From contig SYAK01000542.1 of NCBI GenBank assembly GCA_005788935.1, forward strand, positions 1 to 10,200: 10,200 nt of DNA, written 5' to 3'. This stretch comes from Pseudomonadota bacterium (lineage in GTDB: Bacteria; Myxococcota; UBA9042; PHBI01). The position numbers were made by a program, and so were the translations under genes. Below the pieces are notes generated by a model. That model worked only from the letters and a program-made list of their open reading frames with translations. It was not told the origin of the DNA and ran no database searches. Below, piece after piece: positions 1-7,185 of this stretch; position 1 is the stretch's first letter; each line of letters begins with the position of its first letter.

Positions 1-41
1 ATGCCGGAGTCGAAGACGCCGATCGCGGCCCGCTCCATCAT
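1..41 (-). CDS. murI: Glutamate racemase, N-terminal fragment (partial, window edge)
   Basis: This is the first 13 codons of a gene that runs off the left edge. The readable protein begins MMERAAIGVFDSG (or MERAAIGVFDSG from the second of two adjacent ATGs). IGVFDSG followed by an I/M codon matches the start of glutamate racemases, where the Asp-Ser of the DSG motif belongs to the active site. The enzyme converts L-glutamate to D-glutamate for peptidoglycan in the cytoplasm. The first ATG gives an ATGA overlap with the stop of the upstream VKOR-DsbA gene, and the second gives a TGATG overlap; either implies translational coupling. No strong Shine-Dalgarno is visible. Only the motif is seen, so another protein starting this way cannot be excluded. 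Confidence 0.72.
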   Translation of the reverse strand, partial: MMERAAIGVFDSG

Positions 42-1228
42 GGCTTCAGCAGCTCCCGCACGACGGCCTCGGTGAGCGGTCGACCAAGCTCGCGCCCGTT
101 GACGAACAGGGTCGGCGTGCCCTGCACTCCGGCCTGGATGCCAGCGTCAATGTCCGCCTTCACCAGAGCGGCAGGCTCGGGGCTTGCGAGGCAGGCGTCG
201 AGGGCGGTCGGGTCGAGGCCAAGCGCCACAAGGTCTGTGCGCAGTTCGGCATCCGTGCGCGCGCGCTGCTGGTTGTAGAGCAGGCCCGCGGCATCCATGA
301 AGCGGCCTTGTGCGTGCGCACAAGCGCCGAGGCGCGCAAGGCCGCAGGCGCGCCCGTGGAAGGGCTGCGTGACGAGCGGGTTGCAGGCCTCGTCGAGGGG
401 GAAGTGGAGGAAGGTGACGCGGAGGTCCTTCGGGAAGGTCGCCGCGAGCTCGGACAGTTTGCGGAAGGCCGTGCCACAATGGGGACACTCGAAGTCGGCG
501 AACTCGACGATGTGCAGTCGGGCCGAGGTCGGGCCGAGGCTCGGTCGCGCCTCGGTCGGGAGCGTCTGGGTGGGCCCCTTCAGCAGCGGGGCGGGGCTGG
601 CCGCGTCGCGGGCCCCTGAGAGCGCCGCCGCATAGACCGTGAACGTCACGCCGAGGGCGATGACGAAGGCGAAACCGGCGCGCAGGGCTGGGGCTGCGAG
701 GCACGCCCGCAAGGTCGACCGCAGCCCGCCGAAGCCCCCCGCGGCGGTGCGGGCGGGTCCGAACGTCAAGGCCAGCAGCCCGAGGTTCACGACGTAGAGG
801 CCGGTGCAGAACGGGCACAGGCCACCCGCGCGGAGGGATATCACCGCGAGGAAGACGCTGTAGCCAACCGCGAGGACCGCGAGGACCGCCATGGCGCCGA
901 GTGCGGCTCGGGCCCGGCCTGCATCGGGCAGAACGGCGTGACCTGGGCGCGCCTCACGCACGAGGACGGCGACGGACGCGTAAAAGGCGAGGCCGAGGAG
1001 GGCGATCGGCAGCCCGGGCAGGCCGAGGGGGAGGGGCACCTCGGACAGCGGCGAGGTTCGCGCCACGTCGCAGCCGCCGCCGACCCCGCAGAGCCCTCCG
1101 CCGTAGCCAGGTGAGGCGAGATGGGCGTAGTGGTCCCATCCGAGGTAGGCCGCGTCGATCATCCCGAGCAGGCACAGCACGAGGAAGAGCGGCGTCAGGA
1201 GGCGGCCGCGTTGCGGGGTCGACGTCAC
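38..1228 (-). CDS. VKOR-DsbA fusion: membrane disulfide-bond oxidase with periplasmic thioredoxin-fold domain
   Basis: A 396-residue fusion that should form disulfide bonds in exported proteins: the DsbA part oxidises substrates and the VKOR part re-oxidises it, passing electrons to quinone (known for the families). The VKOR half (about residues 1-205) has around five membrane segments (roughly 11-31, 70-91, 107-131, 142-158, 182-203), the loop cysteine pair C47/C53 and the active-site C138-P-F-C141. The DsbA half (about 236-396) has C248-P-H-C251 after the strand HIVEFADFE, and the cis-proline loop G-T-P372-T followed by LFVNGREL. Further cysteines lie at 282, 295, 303 and 346. The start is GTG at 1228, preceded by GGAGGGG at good spacing, and forms a GTGA overlap with the cytochrome stop. 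Its own stop overlaps the putative murI start. It is probably the middle gene of a cytochrome, VKOR-DsbA, murI operon. All redox motifs look intact. Confidence 0.94.
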   Translation of the reverse strand: MTSTPQRGRLLTPLFLVLCLLGMIDAAYLGWDHYAHLASPGYGGGLCGVGGGCDVARTSPLSEVPLPLGLPGLPIALLGLAFYASVAVLVREARPGHAVLPDAGRARAALGAMAVLAVLAVGYSVFLAVISLRAGGLCPFCTGLYVVNLGLLALTFGPARTAAGGFGGLRSTLRACLAAPALRAGFAFVIALGVTFTVYAAALSGARDAASPAPLLKGPTQTLPTEARPSLGPTSARLHIVEFADFECPHCGTAFRKLSELAATFPKDLRVTFLHFPLDEACNPLVTQPFHGRACGLARLGACAHAQGRFMDAAGLLYNQQRARTDAELRTDLVALGLDPTALDACLASPEPAALVKADIDAGIQAGVQGTPTLFVNGRELGRPLTEAVVRELLKP

Positions 1229-1701
1229 GGCGCCCCTCCATCGCCAGGGAGGCTGCGAAGGTGGGCGAGGAGATCGCGCAACGCCGCGTCCTCGAGGTTG
1301 AAGGCGGGCATCTTGGCTCCTCGCCCTGCGCGGATGGTCGCGACGAGGCCCGCATCACGGAGGGACGCTTGCCAGGCGGCGCTGCGCATGTCGATGTGGC
1401 GGGCCTCGCCGATCCCGCGTCCGTCAGGACCGTGGCACCGGGCGCAGTTCTCCGCATAGACGCGCGCGCCCGCGGCCGGGTCGCCGAGTTCGGCCCGCAA
1501 GCCACCTGCGAACATGGCCGGGGTGCAGGCCGAGGGTTCCGGAAAGCAGCGCGTCACGGGTGCGTCCCCAAGCCCTCCGTCGCCGCATGCGGACAGGACG
1601 GTCGCAACGCACAGGCCCGGGATCCAGCCTGAGCGCGCGCGCAGGCGGTGGGTTGCAGGACTCGTGGGGCGTGGCTCGGCCATTGGGCGTTGCGCTAGCA
1701 C
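1225..1701 (-). CDS. Class I cytochrome c lipoprotein (single haem)
   Basis: A 158-residue (from GTG at 1701) periplasmic electron-transfer protein. A hydrophobic stretch ends in the lipobox VLSAC, with C39 as the likely lipidated residue, so it should be membrane-anchored. A linker contains C52 and C59, possibly a disulfide. The cytochrome fold (about 72-152) has C86-A-R-C89-H90 for covalent haem attachment, then the family-typical GPDGRG, and M131 in GAKMPAF as likely sixth haem ligand. The fold resembles small cytochrome c / cbb3-subunit-III-like domains. Start choice is uncertain: GTG 1701 has AGGGA 7 bases upstream, while the in-frame ATG at 1683 lacks an obvious ribosome site but gives a shorter n-region. 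The stop overlaps the VKOR-DsbA start by four bases. The specific partner is unknown; the overlap suggests co-expression with the disulfide machinery. Confidence 0.88.
   Translation of the reverse strand: MLAQRPMAEPRPTSPATHRLRARSGWIPGLCVATVLSACGDGGLGDAPVTRCFPEPSACTPAMFAGGLRAELGDPAAGARVYAENCARCHGPDGRGIGEARHIDMRSAAWQASLRDAGLVATIRAGRGAKMPAFNLEDAALRDLLAHLRSLPGDGGAP
1233..1239 (-). promoter_or_regulatory. Ribosome binding site of the VKOR-DsbA gene
   Basis: GGAGGGG on the minus strand, with its GGAGG core six bases before the GTG at 1228. It lies inside the last codons of the cytochrome gene and supports the GTG start, whose first bases overlap the cytochrome stop (GTGA). Confidence 0.7.
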
Positions 1702-1812
1702 GGGCCGTCCCTGCTCGGCAAGGGGGGCGTGCGGACAGCGCGCGGACTCGGGCGGAGGTCGTTCGGCTCACGCCCCGTACGCGCGGCCACCCGCCGCGGG
1801 CCCACCGGCTTT

Positions 1813-1881
1813 GCATGGGCTGACGAAGTGTCGGACTTCGGTCGCGGAGGCTTGATTACCTGACGGAACGTCAGCGCATGC
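1813..1881. repeat. Nested inverted repeat with alternative pairings after tamB
   Basis: The 13-base arms 1813-1825 (GCATGGGCTGACG) and 1869-1881 (CGTCAGCGCATGC) are inverse complements with one mismatch, 43 bases apart. The structure begins about seven bases after the tamB stop in the tamB transcript. The outer arm at 1869-1874 (CGTCAG) can also pair with a second CTGACG copy at 1860-1865, forming a tight hairpin that competes with the long stem. The intergenic stretch 1702-1887 lies between tamB and the cytochrome gene and shows no promoter I can defend. Possible roles are a terminator or processing signal for tamB, or a leader element for the cytochrome operon. Only the symmetry is seen; function is inferred. 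Confidence 0.5.
1824..1874 (-). terminator. Pair of small hairpins, possible tamA-tamB transcription end
   Basis: There are two perfect 6-base-pair hairpins. One is CGAAGT/ACTTCG with a 5-base loop at 1824-1840, and the other is CTGACG/CGTCAG with a 3-base loop at 1860-1874. They follow the tamB stop directly in the tamB reading direction. No U-rich tract follows, so this is not a classical Rho-independent terminator. Such U-poor hairpins could still pause polymerase or protect a transcript end in GC-rich genomes. Confidence 0.25.
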
Positions 1882-1887
1882 CCGGTC

Positions 1888-4800
1888 TCAGTCCACCGAC
1901 GACCACTCCCAGCCGAAGGCCGCGCCGAGGTGGCCGTCGAGGCCGAGCCGGGGGCCGAACCCGAGGATCTGGCGAGGCGCGTTCAAGAGCAGCCACTCCC
2001 AGCCGAGCTCGAGCCGGTTGAGCCCCGGTGCGACCGGCCGGCCGCGAAGCCACAGGCGACTTGCCCCCGCCTCGCCATGGGCGCCAGCTGGGAGCGTGCG
2101 CTGCATCTCGAACCAGGCGAGCTGGCCATAGGCGGCGTGGTCGACGAGGGCGTCCGACCAGCCGAGTGTCCGGTCCATGAAGATGAAGTCCCGAAGGTTC
2201 GTGCGGATGAAGGTCAGCACGAGACCGTGGTCGCCGTTGCCGAACCGGACAGTTGAGGACGGCTGCAGGTCGGGGGCGCCCCAGAGGCGGGTCCGGCCCG
2301 TGTTGAGGAACGTCGCCATGTCGAGCACGTTGGGGCCGCCGACGCCCGAGAAGCGGGTCTCGAGGCCGCGCGCGAGGGAGGCGCGGGCGGTGATGCGCGC
2401 GAGGCCGCCGTGTCCCCCCTCGCGGGAGGCATCGCGGAGCGCGACATCGGGAGGTGCCACCGCGAAGGTGAGGTCGAGGAGGCCGCTGTCGAGGGGGCCC
2501 TCGGCCGTGATGGCGCCGCGCTCGAACGGAAGGTCCCAGCCCATCGCGCCGAGCACGCCACGGACCACGTCGAGACGGCCGCGCGCGGTCACCGTGCCCT
2601 GCGCCACGTGGACGTCGAGGCGGCCCTCGAGGGAGACGTCGAGCGGAAAGGCCGCGAGGCGCCCCGGCTTCGGGAAGACCACGCCGACCGCGAGCGCGAG
2701 ATCGGGTGGGATTGGAGGGAGGAGGGGCCTGGGAACCGGGAGTGGTGGGAGGCCGCCCGGGTTGTTCCCTTCGGCGGGCGCCTCGAGGATGTCACCATGT
2801 GAGATGAATTGCGGGTAATGCGCGCGCACGAAGCGATCGGGGGCGTCGAGGTCGAGGTGTTCGAAGGTCAGGGTGGCAGCGAGCGGACGCGCTGCGAGGT
2901 CTGGGACCGCGACCGCGAGGTCGAGATCGAGCGCGGCTTCGGGGCCGTCGAGGGCGAGCCCGCCGACCAGGAAGTCGGTCGCCTCGACGCGGGCCGTGAG
3001 AGAGGTTGGTACGAGCCCGGTGGTCCCGCCGAGGCCGAGCTCGCCTGAGGCTCGCAGCGTGCGCGTCGGACAGGGAGAGCAGCCAGGCCCGGGATCCTGT
3101 TCGTGGACCTCGGCCGCTTCGAGCCGGATCGCCTGCGGGGAGAGTGACAGCGCAAGGCGTCCATCGCGCAGGACGCGCGTCGTGTCGGGGATCGGGACAC
3201 TCAGGCCGGCGAACTCGACGCGACCGCCGAGGGCCTCGAGGAGTGGCACGCCCGCCTTGAGCGTCAGGGCGGCGGTCGCCTCGAGGTCGAGCACCCCGCC
3301 GATTGCGTCCGCGAGTGTTCGCGGTAACGCTTGCAGATCGGGCAACAGGCTTCGCAGGGGTATGGTGCGCGCAAAGGCCGATACCGCCAGCGGAATCGAT
3401 GCGTCTGGCGTCACGCGGAAGAGCTCGGAGAGCGCGGGCAACGTGAGGTCGAGACGGAGCCCGCCGCCATCGCCGCCCGTGGTCTCCGACGCGGACGCGA
3501 CCGGCTTCGGCGCGGGGCCAGCCGAGAGCGCCAACCGCAGCGCCTTCGGGGTCGTCGCGAGGGTCACCGCGACCCGGCCTGCGTCACCCGCGAGGGTCGG
3601 GAAGCCGCGCCAGTCGAGCGCGCCGGTGAGCGCGGGGCGGGCCGCGGTCCCGTCGAGCGTCAACGCTCCGCCGACCGTCCCGGGTATCCCTGCGAGGCCT
3701 GGCGGTGCAAAGCGCGCGAGCGAGGTCTCGGGGACGCTCAGGCGGCCCTCGAGGCGGATCGCGTCGAGGGAACCCCCTGCCAGGGCCGTGACGAGGTCCC
3801 CGACCTCCGTGCGGGCGAGGGCCTCGAGGGTCGTCAGAGGCTCGGCGCGAGGCCCCGCCGTGACCGTGTGGTGCAGGCTGAGCCCCGCGTCGTCGAGTCG
3901 CACCCCCCCGGCGAGCCCGAGCGGCCAGAAGGCGGTCAAGGCGGCGAAAGGCGCGCCCGTCCCCGCGAGTCCGGTCAGCCCGACCTTCCAGTCGAGCTCG
4001 GCCGAGACGCGCCGTCCCGCGCCGCCGCCGCGCAGACCGAACGCGATCTTGCTGCCATCCGCTGGTCGCACCCCGTCGGGTGTCATCCATTGCGCAAGAC
4101 GCACCGGATCGAGATCGCCGCGGGCGGAGCCGGACCAGCCCGGTGTCGCGCCAGCGGTCCAGCGGGCGACCTCGCCCAGCAGCGTCAGTCCGCCGAGGCG
4201 GCCAACCGCCGCGTCGACGGCCAGCGTTCCGCCGACGCGCACACCGCCAGCCTCCCCCGGCGCGAGCTCGAGCTTGAGGCGACTCGACAGGGGGGCCTGG
4301 GCGCCGCCAGTCGAGAGGGCGGCGACGGCCGCCTCGAGCGTCCCTTCCGGGTTCGCGAGCGTCCCGCCGAGCGTCAGCCCCAGCGCCAGTTGCCCCGCGA
4401 GCCCGTCGCTGTCGTCACGTGCCGAATCCCCTGCCGTGAGGGCCGCACGCCACCGCGCGAGCGAGGTCTCCTGAAGCGTCACCTCGGCCGCTAGCGGCCG
4501 CTGCCGATCGGGTTCAAATCGGCCGTCGCGCCGTTTGAGCGGCAGGACCAGCTTGCCCGAAAGCCAGGGTGCGTCGCGGGACGGCCCGACGACCAGCGCG
4601 GCGCTCAGTCGGTCCGCGGAGGCGCGCCCGTCGAGGCTGACGCTGAGGCGCTTGGGGAGACGGAGCCGGGATGACCACGCGATCTCTGGCGCGTCGGCGC
4701 GTCCAGTCAGCTCGGCGGAGAGATCGAGCTTCGGTCCGAGCGCAAGAATCGGGCCCGGGAGGGGGCGACCGAGGGCCCGCGCGAGTTGCCCCAACGCCAG

Positions 4801-7185
4801 GCCGCTGGCCTCGACCCGCCCCGAGAGCGCCCCGGTCGCGGCCCCGTCGTCGCCCGCGGCACGCTCGATTCGGGCCTCGAGCCTCACCTCACCGAGGGCT
4901 GACGCCTTGCCCGGCCCGGCCGTCGCGAGCTTCAGCACGAGTCCCCGCAGCGACGCTTCCTTCGGGTTCAGGGCGAGGGTGGCCGGCTTCGCGAGGGTCA
5001 CCGCGAGGGGGGTGCCCGCCACCGTCACCGTGTCGAGGCTCACCAAGACGCCAAGCGGTGGAAGGCCGTCGACGCTCGCTTCGGCCGCGACCGATTCGAC
5101 GTCGAAGCGCCCGTCGAGCGTCAGCGCGCGCGCGCCGAGCCTTGCTGTGCCCGTCCATCCGCCAGAGAGCGGCAGAAGCCTGCCGCCGTCTCTTGGGTCG
5201 ATCGTGACGCGCAGGCCGAGCGCGTCGATCGGGGCCGCACCCGGGGCGGTGCGCAGCCCCTTCAGGTCGAGGCGGGCCTCGCCCTGCGGTGTGCCTTCCA
5301 CGAGCTTCAGATCGAGGTCCACGCTGGCCGAGTCGAGGGATCCTCCCCCGCCGAGCCGCAGCGCGTCGGCTTCAAGGCGCGAGGTCAGGCTGAGGGCCTC
5401 GAACGCGCCGACGCCGAGGGACTGCGGGGCCTCTGCGGTTTCGCCGCTCCCGGCGGCCTCGAGCAGGGCCAGGCCCGCGGGGCTGAGGCGCCCGGAGACC
5501 CGGAGCGTCGCGGTCATCGCGCCGTCAGGGCCCGCCGCTTGTGGCGGGGGGGTCGAGAGCTGAGGGGCGAGGGCGGTCGCGATGCGCGCGAGGTCGACGG
5601 TGGCGGTCGCGTCCGCCTCGAAGATGCGGGTCGTCCGCGACGCCTTGCCCGAGACTCGGACGGTCTGGCCCAGCACCTTCAGCGCGATGCGTTGCAGCGC
5701 GAGGGCGTCGGGGGAAACGGTCGCCTCGATGTCGCCGCTGTCGGCCTCCGTCCGGTCGGGGTCGAGGACGTCGAGGTGGAGCGACGTGTCGAGGCGCATG
5801 TCGGGTGGGACGACGCCGTCGGCCTTCAGCGTGAGCGTGAATCCCGCGGCGAAGTCCGGCAGGTTCGGAAGTCCGAGCAGCCTCGGCGGTTGGATGGCCT
5901 TCCCCGTGAGCTGCAGCGTGACCTTGGGCCGCTCGGCGCGATCCAGCATCGCGTTGCCGTCAAGCATCACAGAGGCATCACCCCACGTGAGCTGCCCGCG
6001 CACCACCGGCTTCGAGAGTGGCCCTTCGGCCGTCAACTCGCCCGCCAGATCGGCCTTCATCACGCCAGCTGGGCCACCGAGGGCGGCGACGAGGGTCGAG
6101 AGGCCCTCCGCGGAGACGGCGAGCCCGCTCAGCCCGAGCCGCATCTCGCGCGCCGCGGCCACATCGAGTGCGGCCACGTGGCCCGCGATACCCGCGAGGC
6201 TGAACGGCCCCGCGTCGACGCGCCCGACAGCGAGCTCGGCGCGCCCATCGGCGACGGTCAGCCTCACATCGGGTGCGGCGATCGGGAAGGGGACGTCGCG
6301 CGGGGCTGTGACGCGCCCACGCGTGCCGTCGAGCGCGAGCGTCAGCATGGCGGTCGCGGGTGGCGGCCACGCGAGGCCGCCCGGTGTTTCGGGCGGCGGG
6401 CAGGCACCCTCCCGGACGCAGCTCTCGGCCGGCCATCCCGCCTCGAACCTGCCTGAAGCCGTCATCGGGGCCGAATATACGAGGGTGCCAGGCCCAGCGG
6501 TCCGTGGGGCCTCGGCCCGAAGGTCCCCCGACAGCTGCCTGACCTCGACGTCCACCGCCCCCTCCGACCGCAACCTCAGCGCGATGCTCGCCTCGAGCCG
6601 GAGCCCGTCGACCTTGACGGTCGCGCCCTCGGGGGTCCGGGCCGAGAGGCCGGCGTCCCCAAGCGTCAGGCGGCTGATGACGAGGTCCGCCGGGAGTGGA
6701 GCCGGTTCGGCCCCGGCCGCCAGGCTTCTCCTGAGGCGTCGCGACAAGGAGTCGGTCCCGTCGGGAAAGCGCGTGACGTCGACCCGGAGCCCTGTCACGT
6801 CGACCTCGAGCGTCGGGACCGTCAGCAGCGACCCCCAGTCCGGGCGCACGCGCACTTCGGCGATCGCCACGATGGGCGCGCCATCCGGGCTATCGACACC
6901 GAGGTCACGCAGGACGATGTCCCCACCGAGCGACCAGTCGAGGCTGCCGACGCGGGCGCCGTCGAGGCGTTCGCCGACCGCGTCGAGGGCCAGATCCCGC
7001 AGCAGCGCGGTCCCGGGTCCCGTCTGCAGGAAGGCGATCATGGCCGCCGCGACCACGAGAAGTCCGATCAGGCCGAAGCTGGCCACGCGGACGGCATGGC
7101 GGACCGAGCTCCGGCGTGGCGGCAGTCGCGGGTCCCCCGTCGTTGTCTCGGGTTGCGGGGGCAAGGCGGGCGCCTCCGGATGCAT
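1888..7185 (-). CDS. tamB: TamB-like translocation and assembly module protein
   Basis: A 1765-residue inner-membrane-anchored protein expected to span the periplasm to TamA. In the known family it forms a long hydrophobic-grooved beta structure and is linked to autotransporter/outer-membrane protein insertion and to phospholipid transport. Visible here: a cytoplasmic Pro/Arg-rich start, one membrane anchor (about 33-53), then some 1400 residues of repetitive short beta-strand sequence (VSLDLEA-like alternation) as in AsmA/TamB proteins. A proline-rich segment (1476-1495, ten prolines) precedes a C-terminal TamB/DUF490-like region containing GVLGAMGWDLPFERGAI and VLDMATFLNTGR. Its four cysteines form two close pairs, C256/C262 and C1369/C1372. 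It is longer than E. coli TamB (about 1260 residues). The ATG at 7185 is chosen because GGGGAGG lies seven bases upstream and its A is the last base of the tamA stop (TGATG). The C-terminus (ending FGWEWSSVD) is tryptophan-rich and I cannot match it to the typical family end. Confidence 0.9.
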   Translation of the reverse strand: MHPEAPALPPQPETTTGDPRLPPRRSSVRHAVRVASFGLIGLLVVAAAMIAFLQTGPGTALLRDLALDAVGERLDGARVGSLDWSLGGDIVLRDLGVDSPDGAPIVAIAEVRVRPDWGSLLTVPTLEVDVTGLRVDVTRFPDGTDSLSRRLRRSLAAGAEPAPLPADLVISRLTLGDAGLSARTPEGATVKVDGLRLEASIALRLRSEGAVDVEVRQLSGDLRAEAPRTAGPGTLVYSAPMTASGRFEAGWPAESCVREGACPPPETPGGLAWPPPATAMLTLALDGTRGRVTAPRDVPFPIAAPDVRLTVADGRAELAVGRVDAGPFSLAGIAGHVAALDVAAAREMRLGLSGLAVSAEGLSTLVAALGGPAGVMKADLAGELTAEGPLSKPVVRGQLTWGDASVMLDGNAMLDRAERPKVTLQLTGKAIQPPRLLGLPNLPDFAAGFTLTLKADGVVPPDMRLDTSLHLDVLDPDRTEADSGDIEATVSPDALALQRIALKVLGQTVRVSGKASRTTRIFEADATATVDLARIATALAPQLSTPPPQAAGPDGAMTATLRVSGRLSPAGLALLEAAGSGETAEAPQSLGVGAFEALSLTSRLEADALRLGGGGSLDSASVDLDLKLVEGTPQGEARLDLKGLRTAPGAAPIDALGLRVTIDPRDGGRLLPLSGGWTGTARLGARALTLDGRFDVESVAAEASVDGLPPLGVLVSLDTVTVAGTPLAVTLAKPATLALNPKEASLRGLVLKLATAGPGKASALGEVRLEARIERAAGDDGAATGALSGRVEASGLALGQLARALGRPLPGPILALGPKLDLSAELTGRADAPEIAWSSRLRLPKRLSVSLDGRASADRLSAALVVGPSRDAPWLSGKLVLPLKRRDGRFEPDRQRPLAAEVTLQETSLARWRAALTAGDSARDDSDGLAGQLALGLTLGGTLANPEGTLEAAVAALSTGGAQAPLSSRLKLELAPGEAGGVRVGGTLAVDAAVGRLGGLTLLGEVARWTAGATPGWSGSARGDLDPVRLAQWMTPDGVRPADGSKIAFGLRGGGAGRRVSAELDWKVGLTGLAGTGAPFAALTAFWPLGLAGGVRLDDAGLSLHHTVTAGPRAEPLTTLEALARTEVGDLVTALAGGSLDAIRLEGRLSVPETSLARFAPPGLAGIPGTVGGALTLDGTAARPALTGALDWRGFPTLAGDAGRVAVTLATTPKALRLALSAGPAPKPVASASETTGGDGGGLRLDLTLPALSELFRVTPDASIPLAVSAFARTIPLRSLLPDLQALPRTLADAIGGVLDLEATAALTLKAGVPLLEALGGRVEFAGLSVPIPDTTRVLRDGRLALSLSPQAIRLEAAEVHEQDPGPGCSPCPTRTLRASGELGLGGTTGLVPTSLTARVEATDFLVGGLALDGPEAALDLDLAVAVPDLAARPLAATLTFEHLDLDAPDRFVRAHYPQFISHGDILEAPAEGNNPGGLPPLPVPRPLLPPIPPDLALAVGVVFPKPGRLAAFPLDVSLEGRLDVHVAQGTVTARGRLDVVRGVLGAMGWDLPFERGAITAEGPLDSGLLDLTFAVAPPDVALRDASREGGHGGLARITARASLARGLETRFSGVGGPNVLDMATFLNTGRTRLWGAPDLQPSSTVRFGNGDHGLVLTFIRTNLRDFIFMDRTLGWSDALVDHAAYGQLAWFEMQRTLPAGAHGEAGASRLWLRGRPVAPGLNRLELGWEWLLLNAPRQILGFGPRLGLDGHLGAAFGWEWSSVD

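Noticed and set aside
1424..1816. Minus-strand frame overlapping the cytochrome gene and its upstream region
   Set aside because: It is out of frame with the cytochrome, which has a lipobox, CxxCH and an axial methionine. The alternative is Arg/Pro-rich without motifs.
2873..4474. A 533-codon open frame on the plus strand opposite tamB
   Set aside because: It is low-complexity Ser/Arg/Pro/Ala sequence with no domain, as expected antisense to a GC-rich gene. The minus-strand TamB frame is continuous and biologically coherent.
1888..7185. Frequent CTCGAG / CTCGAGGC words across tamB as a possible repeat family
   Set aside because: They fall on Leu-Glu(-Ala) codons in a Leu/Glu/Asp-rich beta-repeat protein with GC3-biased usage, so codon choice explains them.
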